Below, one piece after another: positions 9,840-21,300 of a stretch of DNA of 64,000 nucleotides. The notes under the pieces are model-generated. The model ran no database searches, was not told the DNA's origin, and saw nothing but the letters and a program-made list of their open reading frames with translations. Each line of letters begins with the position of its first letter. Positions within the stretch are counted from its first letter, which is position 1. The stretch covers positions 44,422,001 to 44,486,000 of the forward strand of contig BSBN01000809.1 in NCBI GenBank assembly GCA_027924645.1, read 5' to 3'. The translations under genes and the position numbers were made by a program. Origin of the DNA: Cunninghamia lanceolata (lineage: Eukaryota > Streptophyta > Pinopsida > Cupressales > Cupressaceae).

Positions 9840-12708
9840 CCAACAATCCAAAGATGACATGTGTCCATTGGGAACTACACTTAGGGAAACACATTATTTG
9901 CTTAAGGTCCTAGTAATTCACCCTTAAGACCTCTTTAGTGTACCCATTGCACACTAAAGTGTAGCTATCTCTAACTTGATAGCAACATCCTATCTCCAAG
10001 AAGTAGATGATCAATATTTTCAAGATTTCTATTGGAGTGAACTACTGTTATACTATCCATTCAGAAACATTCACAATGATATTGGTTCATTAGAGAAAGA
10101 TATTATAGCCCATTAGAAAAGAATTTCAAATAACTATCGTCCATGGAATTTGCATCATACATCTCTAGATCCATTAACAAACACTAATGATGAAACTCCT
10201 TTAGACTAGGGACATGCAATTTGCAAGAAGATATTCTTGATGACTGGAAAGTCTTGTCAAGTCTGTACCGAGGCTTGCCATTTCAACTAGATGGGCTCGA
10301 CATGCTTGGGAAACAAGAAGAGGACCGGTTAAGGGAACTACCACTTGCAAATAATTGACCGAAACAAAAAAACAACTTTACTTGCATACTTGCTTTTACC
10401 TACATATTTATTTGACTTCATTTATTTTCTAATGTAGGAAAAAAACACATATCACTACATTTTTTCAATGTTCAAATGATGGATGGACAACAACCATTCA
10501 CCAGCAACAAAACTGTATGCTCTCTTCTCAAGATATTTCAATGTTCAATGTGCAATTATAAAGGAACCACTAATTACTTTTAGTTTCTGAGATATTAAAA
10601 TGATGTTATTTTTGTGTTTTTTATATTATCCTTCAAGGTATTTAATTTCTCTTTGCCTTTCTCAATCTTGGGTGGTCAAATGACTTTAAAATGTTACAAG
10701 AAAATATTAATTCCAAGACCTTTTGCAATAACTAAATTTGCCCAATTCAACCACTCCTCCCAACAAAGCCACAATTTTTTAAAAATGGTCCTCACCTAAA
10801 ACATTCAACTAGAATTCCATGTTCCTTTTGCAAAACCAAAACAAGACCAAAAATAGGTAAAGAAAATTCATTAAAAATCCCAAGCCATTAACAAGAGTTT
10901 GAAGGTATGCACACACTATGCAAGAACTTTTGTATTTATAATGTATATGTTAATCTTTCATAAATCCAATATGATTTGTGTATACCACCAAATACAAAGA
11001 ACACTTGACATTGGATATTGTTCAAGTCTCTCCTCAATTCACCACCATCCCAACAAAAGATAATAAATTTTTTCAAGCATTATTTGTAGTGGACAGTTAC
11101 TATACTAGCCATTCAAAAACATACACAATGATATTGGTTAATTAGAGCAAGATAATATATCCCATTAGGAAAGAATTTCACACAGCTACCATCAATGGTA
11201 CATGAACCATACATCTGTAGATCCATTGACAGACATTGATGATGAAACTCCTTCTAACAGGGGACATGCAATGCAAGAAGATAGTCCTGATGAATGACAA
11301 GTATTGTTAGGACTATAACCAGGCCTACTGTTACAACTAGATGGGCTTGACATGCTTGGCTAACATGGGATTGACGAAAACCATAATAGGGCAGAACCAA
11401 GCTTTAATCCACTACTAGAAGTGTTTTCTATTGATTTTTTGACTCCAACCATCATATATTTCATGTCTCACATGTTACAAATTAACATACTCGAAACATG
11501 CTATCTATTAAGCAACAAAAAGCCTATGACATAATTGTGTCACAATCTTCTGCCATGGAATTACAACCACCTTTGAAAATTATTGTACAAGGAACTGTAG
11601 GTACTAAAGAGTCAGACTTGATAACAAACATCAAATCCACCCTCATGAGAACAACTCCACATGGTTAGTCACCATTACTATTGCTCGTACCAATTGGAGT
11701 TGTGGCTTTCAACATATAGGCATCAACCATTCATTTTGCTATCCAAATATTGATAAAAGAAATAAGCTCCCTATAAGGGAAAACATTAACAACATTCCAA
11801 GAAAGCATACATATTTCATTAAGTACATTCTAATAGCTGAAATGAGCTTCATCGGTCCAAAATTGTTCGAAAACATTGACATTAGGTCATGTGAAGCATT
11901 CCCTACCATAATCAAATCCTTTTTGGAGCCTACTCAATCATCCTCTTCAGTGACTTTTTCCAACTCCCACTAATCAATGACATTTCCATATATGTTGCAC
12001 CATCATATGGGGGAACACTCTAGTTCAAAGCTTCTCCATATTGGTTGTACATTGAGTAAGATACTCTGTCAAATCAATCAAGACCCATAACAAGTTGCTT
12101 TCCATGCTCTTCTCTCAAATATAGAAAATGTAGAGCCAACAATTACAGATTGGAAGGTTCTAATGTGACCCATGAAAGTTCTTCACTTACCTCTACTAAG
12201 CAATCATCTTTTCTATCCTCTATACATTTATTTGCAACAAATTAGTTGGTATCACTACATAATAAATGCTCGCTCCAATCTTTGGCAGTGCCAATTGCTA
12301 GGTCCAATGTTGAGAAACTTAAGGGGGCATCATGCCCAACTCCAGAGGATGAACAACTTCAAGCTAAGATCCATTATATAATTATATATCTATTTTATAT
12401 ATAAAATTTATAATATGCATTTTTATATATTTTATATAATTTACATAAATTAAATATATTTTAATATAATATAATATAATTGTATAACACAAATTACAAG
12501 GTCTAACACTTGAAAGGGAAACAATTGACATCGACAACATTGATTGTTAGAGGTTGAAATTCACAACTATATCAAGAGTGTGCAACCTTGCAAGTCTTTG
12601 CATATGTCCCAGCTCCACATTCCAAAGATATGCATACATGCAACAAAGCTCATATGTTGCTCTCAAGAAACAAGAAGATTGATTATGGGCACTATCACAT
12701 GCAAATAG
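9840..12708. repeat. Non-coding stretch with two families of direct duplications
   Basis: About 10035-10310 is repeated at about 11090-11360 (shared phrases such as ACAATGATATTGGTT and AACTAGATGGGCTTGACATG). About 10315-10600 is repeated, more diverged, at about 12665-12960 (shared ACATATCACTACATT and TATGCTCTCTTCTCAAG). The blocks do not resemble LTR ends, have no terminal inverted repeats I could see, and contain no recognisable protein. They look like a broken, partly duplicated gene or transposon of unknown type. Confidence 0.55.
12376..12487. repeat. AT-rich low-complexity tract
   Basis: Roughly 110 bp of alternating TATA/TTTATA/AATATA sequence with almost no G or C. Confidence 0.8.
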
Positions 12709-13107
12709 TTGACCAAAACAAGAAAAAGGAAAAAAAAGGTTTGTCATCTCCATACCTACTTTTACCCACTACTATTCAAAACTAAATTTACTCTGAATCA
12801 TGTGACATATTTAATCTACTCCATTTCTTTTCCATTGCAGGACAACAAAACATATCACTACATTCTTTCAATCTTCAAATGTTGGATGGATAACAAGCAT
12901 TCAACCTTGACAGAAGTATATGCTCTCTTCTCAAGTATAATAAATGCCTCTATACCACTAATTACTTCTTTTCTACATGCTATCTCGGTATACCCATTGC
13001 ATGCTAAGATACGATTGCTAGTTTATATAACATTCATAAGTTCTCTTGTATTCATGTTAGGATCCAAATTGATTTACATGTGGAATAATTATTCACAATA
13101 TGTGTAG
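12709..13107 (+). other. Unrecognised exon-like open frame, partly duplicated at 10435-10560
   Basis: The frame includes NKTYHYILSIFKCWMDNKHS and VYALFSSIINA, then a hydrophobic stretch that could span a membrane (LLVYITFISSLVFML). The diverged copy at 10435-10560 encodes NTYHYIFSMFKWWMDNNHSP. Both start directly after an acceptor-like pyrimidine tract plus AG (…TTTTCCATTGCAG at 12839; …TTCTAATGTAG at 10437), so this may be an exon of a duplicated, now broken gene. I do not recognise the family. Confidence 0.3.
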
Positions 13108-13109
13108 AA

Positions 13110-15200
13110 TAATTATTGACAATATATAGAAATGTTGCAAGTCTAAATCCTATAATCCCAAATAGTATATCAACAATAAGACCTAGCTCAACTAGTAGCT
13201 CTCTCCCCTAATCTTCATTCAAAACCATTCATTGTTGGTCAAAGATGGAAATAATTGGAATGATAAATAATCTAACAGAAATTATTTAACGACAACTTAC
13301 ACAGTTAATAAGTTTGCATGTGCTTCTAGATTCCACTGTGTATGTTTTTGAATCAACGTTTCAGATCATACTCAATGATCCATCATCAGGAAGAGGAGTA
13401 TTGAAAAATAGATAACAGACTTGAGCCTTATAAAGAAAAAAGAGGGAAAGAGGGGAACGGAAAACAAAGGGCAGTGGCTGAGGGGAGTGAATAAAGGTAA
13501 AATAAGACAAGCAACAGGGGAAGAAGCACCACATGGAACAACACAAGTTAAAAATAGTATAAAAACACCTATACTAATATAACATAAAAATCAAGTCCTA
13601 TGTAAGAAGGGGAAGACAATAATCAAGTCGACAAATTAAAAGGGAACAACGAGAGAAGACTTATGCATGAATGTATACATGAACCAACTATACGAGAACA
13701 AGAAATCATATCTAATCACGACAAGCCAAGATAAAATGACGAAGCTAAAACTAAAGAAATATAATACAAAAACAAAAAGAAGATATTATGTACATGTGCA
13801 AAGAAGCTTCACTTGATATCTGTATTTATAATGAACATATTTAGTGGTGTTGAAGAACATTGTTGGAACTTTTTTTGCGAATAGGTAATCCTTGAGACTT
13901 CCTTGCTTATAGTCAAGTCTCATTGATTGATTCAATGATTATGATAAGATTGGAAGAGAACAAGCACTAAATGACAACGACAATGATATGATTGTGATGA
14001 CACTAGATGATTGAAGCTTGAAACTTGATGTAACAAAATTAAATGTAATGGATGTAAGAGCAACATAGTGTGAGAACTAGGGTTTCATTATTTGTTGATG
14101 TAAAGGTTGGTGTGGTTGATGTAAGTGATTGAGTAATGACTACAAGTTGATCCCTTGTAACATCCAGATGTGATGAGCTTGTCCTAAAGAATCACTAGGA
14201 AGTTTTGTTGTGTGTCTGGAGGATTCATAAGAAATGTGGGAGGGTTTGTAGCATATACTTTTGTACTATTTTCTTTTGGAGTATTTGCAAAGTTTTCTTG
14301 TGCAATTTTTTTAAAGGATTTGCAAGGTTTTCATCTTTATGTTCTTCCATATTTTTTTTTGAATTGAGGATTTTGAGATGTTGGGTTGCACTCATGTTAC
14401 ATATTGGTGTATCATTAACACATAATATGATTGTGTTATAATATGAAAATTTTATGGCTTGACTATTTGATCCATAATGCAATTACATTTGATCCAAAAT
14501 CATGATTTTAACCATTTTTGGCCCCCCATCTCCATGCACTTATCTGCATAAAAAGACCCAAAAATAAATTGAACACAACTTACAATTGTTTGTCTATCAC
14601 TTTTCCCTTGAGATGAAGATTCTTCGCTTAGCTGAGCAATAGTGAGCCTTCCTCTACCACACTAAGGCCACGCAAGTAGCTTGCATGCTAGACCCGAAAC
14701 CTACCCTACCATTAGTAGCCCACTTGATAGCTATAATTAATGCAAAATTCAACTTGCAATCTCATGTCATTAAAAAAACATCAAAGTTGAGGTGATAATA
14801 AATCACATATGTGCCAATGTGAAGGAGAAAATTTGCAGCATATAATGAGTACAATAAGGAAGAAGTCTATACCATCCTAAAAAATAAACACCTACTAGAG
14901 ATCACATAGATATTTTTAATATATTTAATTTTTCTTTCATACATACATACATATAGAACGTTTATGTATACATGTGTGTAATAATTAAATATATTTATTT
15001 TATTAGCCTGATCCACTTTCACAACATCCTTAAAATTTTGAAGACAAGTTAAATCCTTCTGAATTTTTTTTTCTAAATTAAATCCCTATTAAAAAATTTC
15101 CTTTTCAAATAGGAGCTTATCATGAATCTACCGTAAAATTTGATGTAAAATTAGTAACATAAAAATTCAAAACATTTTAATTTGGAATGAGCGTACAAGG
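13110..15200. other. No gene seen
   Basis: AT-rich intergenic sequence upstream of the receptor-like protein gene. Short open frames (14205-14482, both strands) have no recognisable content. No transposon ends were found. Confidence 0.5.
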
Positions 15201-15210
15201 ACGGAGGAGT

Positions 15211-15280
15211 TTGGTGTGCGTCACCATCACAATGACTTTTAACTTGGAATTTAGTGCGCGTCACCATCACAACGACTTTT
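15211..15280 (+). promoter_or_regulatory. Direct repeat with defence-type cis motifs upstream of the LRR gene
   Basis: Two 30-bp units (15211-15240 and 15251-15280, period 40) share G(T/C)GCGTCACCATCACAA and differ at a few bases. Each holds CGTCA, the complement of the TGACG core bound by TGA-type bZIP factors; the first also holds TGAC followed by T, a W-box-like core for WRKY factors. They lie ~200-270 bp before the ATG. The presence of motifs is direct; regulation is inference. Confidence 0.4.
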
Positions 15281-15378
15281 CCAGTCATTGAAAATGGCAG
15301 ACGTTATTGTGTGGGTGCGAGGCTCCTACTTTCCATACACGCCACTCCCATGTTCCCTTTCCACTCTTCATACAACAA

Positions 15379-15386
15379 TATTTAAG
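15379..15386 (+). promoter_or_regulatory. Weak TATA-like box
   Basis: TATTTAAG about 100 bp before the start codon at 15482; the best TATA candidate in this interval. Confidence 0.35.
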
Positions 15387-15481
15387 CATGGAAAGGGATT
15401 TATTTAGCATTCATTTCCCCTAATTTCTGATCATCTCGTCTCTTTTTAAGTAAAGATAATAAGAATTTTAGTGTGGGAGAG

Positions 15482-18400
15482 ATGGAAGCTACGCTTTCAT
15501 ATGGCCGAGTTGCATTTGCAATCCTAACAATATCATGCTGCTTCTTCTGCTTCACCTCTTCTCCTGCAATTGCAATTGCATGCCCTCTCACTGAAAGGAA
15601 TCTGCTCCTGGATGTCAAGGCAGCGGTTGTAGAAACAGAGTGGGGTAAAAAGTTAAGATCCTGGCACGGATTCAATTGCTGCACGTGGCATGGAGTTGGT
15701 TGTAACTTTCGCACAGGCCATGTTTCTCGACTGGATTTGAGTGCATACAGTTTGGAAGGCCACATCAGTTCATCTTTGTTTCAACTGGTACAGTTGGAGC
15801 ACCTCAATCTCAGTGTCAACAACTTCCGCGGTAATTTCACTCCTCCGCATGATGGAAAGTTGAAGAGACTCACCTTTCTTGACTTGTCATTTGCTGGTTA
15901 TGCAAGTGAACTTGGGGTAAGTGAGTTTTTTGTGAATTTGGAAAGCTTATCAAATATGGTGAGCTTGGAATACTTGTCTCTTGATGGAGCGAACATCACT
16001 GTAACCAAACAGTGGGGTGAAGCTGTTGGCAGTCTATCCAACCTTCAACAACTCAGCATGTCTTCCTGTGGGCTTGAAGGACCAATTCCCAATTCCCTTC
16101 TCAACCTCACCTCTCTCCTCCATCTCCACCTTTCTGACAATTCTTTGTCAGCGCAAATACCAGCATGGTTTGAAAATGTGACTGCCCACTTGCTCTCACT
16201 TGATCTCTCTTGGAATGAGAATCTTGGAGGAGATGTTTCTCTCATTGGACAACAGAAGTCTTTGTTGCTAACCAGCATTGATCTTTCAGGGACAGCTGTG
16301 AATGGACAAATTCCATGTGCTATAGGGAATATGTCATCCTTGGAGAGCCTTTACTTGTCAAGCACCAACGTTGAAGGTGAGATTCCAGCTGCTATAGGGA
16401 ATATGTCATCCTTGGAGAGACTTGACTTGTCAAGCACCAACATTGAAGGTGAGATTCCAGCTACTATAGGGAATATGTCATCCCTGGAGAGCCTTGATCT
16501 GTCAGTTACCAATGTTGAAGGTGAGATTCCAGCTGCTATAGGAAATATGTCATCCCTGGAGAGTATTAATCTGTCAGGTACCAACGTTGAAGGTGAGATT
16601 CCAGCTGCTATAGGAAATATGCCATCCCTGGAGAGTCTTGATCTGTCAGGTACCAACGTTGAAGGTGAGATTCCATCTGCTATAGGGAATATGCCATCCC
16701 TGAAGAGTCTTGTTCTGTCAGATACCAACATTGAAGGTGAGATTCCATTTGCTATATGCAATATGTCGTCCTTGGAGTATCTTAATCTGGACTACACCAG
16801 AATTGAAGGTGAGATTCCATCTGCTATAGCGAATATGTTGTCCTTGGAGCAACTTTATCTGTCGAGTACCAGAATTGAAGGTGAGATTCCAACTGCCATA
16901 GGGAATATGTTGTCCTTGCAATATCTTGATCTGTCAAATAATATCATCGAAGGCGAGATTCCATCTGCTATAGGGAAGATGTTGTCCTTGCAATATCTTG
17001 ATCTGTCATCTAATAATATCGAGGGTGAGATTCCTCTCTCCATCGTCAATCTCTCTAAACTTGTTAATTTAGAATTGTCCAACAACAAGTTGACAGGGGT
17101 AATCCCACCTTTGTTGGGATCACTTTCTTCGCTTCTTAATCTTCACCTTTCTGCCAACCAATTCAATGGTACAATTCCCTCTACAGTTTCAGATCTTTTT
17201 AACTTACGAAGCCTTTGGCTTGACTCCAACATTTTGAGCGGCTCCATTTCCCTTTCTCTATTCGATAATCTCACTAGACTTGGCAATCTGTATCTTTCTT
17301 ACAATCACTTAACTGTGAGCATTGATTCGACATGGATTCCACAGTTTGAGCTTTCACATTTGGGACTAGCTTCTTGCAATTTAGATAGAATTCCATCGTT
17401 TCTTGTGACCCAATATAACTTGGCATATCTGGACCTATCCGCTAACAGTATCACAACAAATATTCCATCCTGGATATGGAACTTACCCAGTCTTCATAAT
17501 TTGAACCTTAGTTCTAACCAATTAACAGGTTCGTTGCCGTCTAGACTAACAATCGGGTATTTTGGCTTTCTAGATTTTCACAATAACAGCTTAGAAGGCG
17601 CTCTTCCTCTTCCTCTTCCTCCTGCTGGTGCTAGGGTGCTGGATCTGTCAATGAATCGGTTCAATGGTTCTATTCCTGCTGATATTGGTGCACATCTTCA
17701 ATATACAAGGTTCTTATCGTTGTCGAAGAATAATCTCAGTGGAGCCATTCCAGATTCTATGTGCAATTCAACTTTGGAGGTTCTTGACCTTTCAAAAAAT
17801 ATGCTAAGCAGTGTGATTCCTCCTCATTTAACCAGGAATTGTTCTTTTCTCAATGTTCTAGATTTGGCAGAAAATCACCTGGAAGGTAAAATGCCAGCAG
17901 AATGGGGAAACCTGAAAGAGATTCATACATTGAAGCTCAATGGTAATGATTTGAGAGGAGTTATTCCCTCATCCATTGTAAAATGCCGATCTCTGCAAGT
18001 ATTGGATTTGGGAAATAATAATTTGGAAGGCACCATCCCCCACTGGATTGGAAAGCTATCACAACTGCACGTGTTGGTGTTGAGGTCCAACCAATTTCAA
18101 GGCAGTGTTCCACCCGAGGTAATTGGCCTTCCAAATCTTCAAATTCTGGACCTTTCTGGCAACCACCTTTCAGGACCTATTCCAACCAACCTTTCAAGCT
18201 TGCTTGCAATGGTCAATGCATCACAGAGTAATTCAAGCCATCTAGAAGAAGACAATGGATATGGTACGTATACAAATCAGATTACAATTTCCTGGAAAGG
18301 TTTGGATGCTGAGTTTGTGAAAGTTCTTTTCATTCTTAAATGTATTGATCTTTCAAACAACAATTTATCGGGGAGCATTCCTCTCAAAATGGGATCCCTT

Positions 18401-18919
18401 CAAGGCCTGATAGCTCTTAACCTTTCAAGAAATCATCTCAGTGGCCGAATCCCGAAAACATTGGGACGCATGGAGCAGCTAGAATCTTTGGACCTCTCGG
18501 TAAACAGGTTGAATGGCAACATTCCGTTAGAACTTCAACTCCTGAGTTATTTGGAGTTCTTGAATCTATCTTACAACATGCTTTATGGAAAAGTACCCCA
18601 CGGAGGGCAGTTTCTAACCTTTGGGGAGTCGTCCTACTTAGGCAATGCTAAGCTAAGCGGGATTCCATTTACCAATACAACAGTCTGCAACAACTCTTCT
18701 GGCTATGACAACTGCACAAGTATTGATAAAAGTGGTGAAGCAGAGAATTCAGATGCTGAAATGAAAGGGTGGGTAGTGGCACTTGGATTGAGTTATGGTT
18801 TGGGATTCTCTATTGTGATTGGAGTATTGACTTTCAATAGCAGGGTGAGAAAGAGAGTCTTCAGTTTATATGATGCTATAATTTTAGCTGTTGATCGGTG
18901 TATGGGAGGGAATAGATGA
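15482..18919 (+). CDS. Leucine-rich-repeat receptor-like protein (RLP, no kinase)
   Basis: A single uninterrupted frame of 1145 codons from the first ATG (15482) to TGA. An extension upstream would need GTG, so I reject it. Residues 1-33: signal peptide with hydrophobic core. Residues 34-75: LRR N-cap with W..FNCCTWHGVGC. Then over 30 extracellular LRRs of the plant LxxLxLSxNxLxGxIP type, including ten near-identical units at ~280-519. Residues ~905-957: the non-LRR island (NSS...TISWKGLDAEF) typical of RLPs, followed by four more LRRs, a Cys-paired cap and an acidic stretch. Residues ~1097-1117: transmembrane helix (WVVALGLSYGLGFSIVIGVL). The tail is only ~28 residues, with RVRKR as stop-transfer. 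RLPs of this class sit in the plasma membrane, sense pathogen or peptide ligands, and signal through partner kinases such as SOBIR1 and BAK1. Ligand unknown. No intron. Confidence 0.95.
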   Translation: MEATLSYGRVAFAILTISCCFFCFTSSPAIAIACPLTERNLLLDVKAAVVETEWGKKLRSWHGFNCCTWHGVGCNFRTGHVSRLDLSAYSLEGHISSSLFQLVQLEHLNLSVNNFRGNFTPPHDGKLKRLTFLDLSFAGYASELGVSEFFVNLESLSNMVSLEYLSLDGANITVTKQWGEAVGSLSNLQQLSMSSCGLEGPIPNSLLNLTSLLHLHLSDNSLSAQIPAWFENVTAHLLSLDLSWNENLGGDVSLIGQQKSLLLTSIDLSGTAVNGQIPCAIGNMSSLESLYLSSTNVEGEIPAAIGNMSSLERLDLSSTNIEGEIPATIGNMSSLESLDLSVTNVEGEIPAAIGNMSSLESINLSGTNVEGEIPAAIGNMPSLESLDLSGTNVEGEIPSAIGNMPSLKSLVLSDTNIEGEIPFAICNMSSLEYLNLDYTRIEGEIPSAIANMLSLEQLYLSSTRIEGEIPTAIGNMLSLQYLDLSNNIIEGEIPSAIGKMLSLQYLDLSSNNIEGEIPLSIVNLSKLVNLELSNNKLTGVIPPLLGSLSSLLNLHLSANQFNGTIPSTVSDLFNLRSLWLDSNILSGSISLSLFDNLTRLGNLYLSYNHLTVSIDSTWIPQFELSHLGLASCNLDRIPSFLVTQYNLAYLDLSANSITTNIPSWIWNLPSLHNLNLSSNQLTGSLPSRLTIGYFGFLDFHNNSLEGALPLPLPPAGARVLDLSMNRFNGSIPADIGAHLQYTRFLSLSKNNLSGAIPDSMCNSTLEVLDLSKNMLSSVIPPHLTRNCSFLNVLDLAENHLEGKMPAEWGNLKEIHTLKLNGNDLRGVIPSSIVKCRSLQVLDLGNNNLEGTIPHWIGKLSQLHVLVLRSNQFQGSVPPEVIGLPNLQILDLSGNHLSGPIPTNLSSLLAMVNASQSNSSHLEEDNGYGTYTNQITISWKGLDAEFVKVLFILKCIDLSNNNLSGSIPLKMGSLQGLIALNLSRNHLSGRIPKTLGRMEQLESLDLSVNRLNGNIPLELQLLSYLEFLNLSYNMLYGKVPHGGQFLTFGESSYLGNAKLSGIPFTNTTVCNNSSGYDNCTSIDKSGEAENSDAEMKGWVVALGLSYGLGFSIVIGVLTFNSRVRKRVFSLYDAIILAVDRCMGGNR
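16319..17038 (+). repeat. Ten tandem 72-bp units inside the LRR gene
   Basis: The phrase GCTATAGGGAATATG recurs every 72 bp at 16319, 16391, 16463 (ACTATAGGG), 16535, 16607, 16679, 16751, 16823, 16895 and 16967. Each encodes one 24-residue LRR of the form AIGNMSSLESLDLS.TNVEGEIP. Units 1-6 are closest to each other and 7-10 drift. In eight of ten units the conserved LRR Asn (LS.N) is Thr. Confidence 0.95.
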
Positions 18920-20076
18920 AAGTAGATACATAGTATAGATGTTTTTATTATTAGTATATGGCTAGTGCAAATTTATAAGCTCGAGGCTAGCTAGAAATTT
19001 CTAGGAAAATTTCAGTGGGTAATATATGTAATTTGATGTCTCTTGATTTTAGCTTTTCTAGTAGAAAGGTTATTTTTGAATATACTATGGAATTATATAT
19101 AAGTACAAGGTGGGCTTCAACTTGTTTTAGTATTATTGTTTTAATAATTAATTTAATTTGTAATATGTAATTGTAAAGGATAAAATTGTATAATTTATGT
19201 TTTATATTTATTTATTATAGATATATTTATAATATTTAATTTAATTTATTTGGTGTGTTAATTGAGTTTTATTTGATAACCTACCAATTGATTGTCACTC
19301 TAGATCACTTAAATCCTTATCAACTATTATTGTCAAATTTTGCCTACTCAAAAATATGTTGAATGATGCAATCAAGTCCTTGACTAAAATTTTTATTATT
19401 CTTTAAATGATAAGAAATTTATACTTTGAGTCACCATAAAAATTACATATTTATTACAAAAGTCTAAAATCTTAATTGCAAAAAAAATGGTACTTAGGAA
19501 AAATATTATTGTTCACTTCAAAAATTGATTTCCAATAAGAAAAAAATCATCTATGATATCACACTTCTTTATAGTAGATTTGTTAGAAATTTTATAAAAT
19601 ATTTAAGAGGTTATTTTTAAAGTATACTTTCAGCCCATAATATTCAAAATCTATTTTATTTTATATTACAGGTATATACATCTCCTTATAGGTTACCTAT
19701 AATCCTCGAACAACATTATCTATTACTACCACCCACATGGTGTCATATACCAAGGTTAAATAAATCTTAGGTAGAAGATTTTGAAATCTAATTGAAAATA
19801 ATTCAATAACAAACACTTCATTCATATTGCTATTTTAAAAACATAAATGTAATTATATGCATTAAATTTCAACCAATTCTTACACCATATCAAATGAAGG
19901 AATTACCCTCTTCATCAAATTATCTTATACATGTAAGAATTTCTAGATGATCCTCTTACATGTCAACATATTTACTCAAGGAACTATTATCCCTTAACAA
20001 CTAATTTCATTATGTTGAAACTTGATCCTTTAGTTCAAACTACACATATTAAATCCATGTGACTACAACCATTTAC
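18920..20076. other. 3' flank of the LRR gene, no gene seen
   Basis: AT-rich sequence holding the 3' UTR of the receptor gene. No clear canonical AATAAA in the first 200 bp; AATAATTAATTTAATT at ~19144 is AT-rich only. No mobile element ends were recognised before 20077. Confidence 0.5.
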
Positions 20077-21188
20077 TGTTGGGAAACGCTGTCTCAACCT
20101 CTCATTCTTAATGTTCATATTTATTAATTATTTTATATTTTTTACTCACCTGAGGAGTGTGGCATCCCACTTTTAGGTGGTACTCTTTGCCACATGTCGG
20201 CATCTAAGGAAGTGTGTAAGAAGTTGTTGGAGCATTTTGTGTTATCATGACATTATAAAATAGGGATTACTTGTGACAAATTCTTATTACGGTAAGAGCA
20301 TGTAAGAAGGGAGTTACATTGTAATCTTGAATAGCATTATGATAAGTACACACGTGTCTTTGAATGAGTTGAATAAGCCAAACTTGGGCATCCAAATTAG
20401 GGAGTTACATATGATAACTTCTATGATATGTTATGATAGCTTTAAGAGCATCTTCTAAAAATAACTTGGAAGACCATGACCAACTTGGGAATTTTTTTTT
20501 ATCCCATGGTTTCTTGATCACGGTTTGTTGTTTGGGATTTTCTTATTTATTGGTGCTTGTAAATGGAGTGTGGCATGGGTTGTTTGGTTGTTTTGTAGGT
20601 ATTGTGAGGTTTCTAAAATTGCTCCAAGTTGTATGTTGGTGATACTCTTATAAGGGCATGTCCTTGAGATTGTATTGTAACTTTTGTTGCCAATAATGCA
20701 ATTGGATCATACTTTAGAGTGTGGGGTGTTAGTGTATATTTTACCTCACATGGGCAAAATACATGTGTCGTAAGCCTACTTAGGTGGTTTGTGTGGTGAC
20801 TTGGAGAGTTTGACACAACTCTCCAAGATATGTGTTGCCACTCTTATGCCACTTGGTGGAAACCTTCTTCCACCTCTAGTTGAGTGTTGAAGTCGACTTC
20901 TGAGTTGACTCAACCTCTCTCACTATTTGTACTCATCTTATGCATAGTTTATGTATTGCAATTTTATTGCTCACTCAAATTTGATTCTAGTTTTCGGCTT
21001 TGTCGATCATCCATTCTTACAAGTTTTTCAAACGAAAGGGTTTTTCCAAAATAAACCTTTGTGTTGTGGTATAATGTTTAAGTTTTATGTGTATTCTTCT
21101 TGTAACTATAAAGATCATTTAATTTTTACACATATCTCCTCTCATAGATTAGTGTAGGGATTTTTTTGCATATTGTTGCTTCCTTTCA
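20077..21188 (+). repeat. 5' LTR of the Copia element
   Basis: Starts TGTTGGGAAACGC and ends CTTCCTTTCA directly before the primer site. The last 15 bp match the end of the Copia LTR at 738, and the starts are related too, so both belong to one Copia lineage. Confidence 0.75.
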
Positions 21189-21190
21189 TT

Positions 21191-21203
21191 TGGTATTAGA
21201 GCC
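21191..21203 (+). other. Copia primer binding site
   Basis: TGGTATTAGAGCC, one mismatch from the TGGTATCAGAGC initiator tRNA-Met site, two bases after the LTR end. Confidence 0.85.
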
Positions 21204-21300
21204 TAATCACCTAAAATTCTAGGTGTTAAGGAGAAGGCTTTTTGTACTAGTCTCGAATTGAGTCGGAGTCTCTATAGAAGGAGAGATTGTTATAGGAATA

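Noticed and set aside
14600..14740. A/B-box-like pair on the minus strand suggesting a tRNA or SINE.
   Set aside because: B-box match is poor, no acceptor stem or tail can be drawn, and no flanking duplication is visible.
15473..15481. Upstream extension of the LRR gene start (three extra codons).
   Set aside because: It would start with GTG; plant genes start at ATG, and the ATG at 15482 leads straight into a good signal peptide.
16045..17088. Minus-strand ORFs opposite the LRR gene.
   Set aside because: They are antisense shadows of the 72-bp repeats and their composition simply mirrors the repeat unit.
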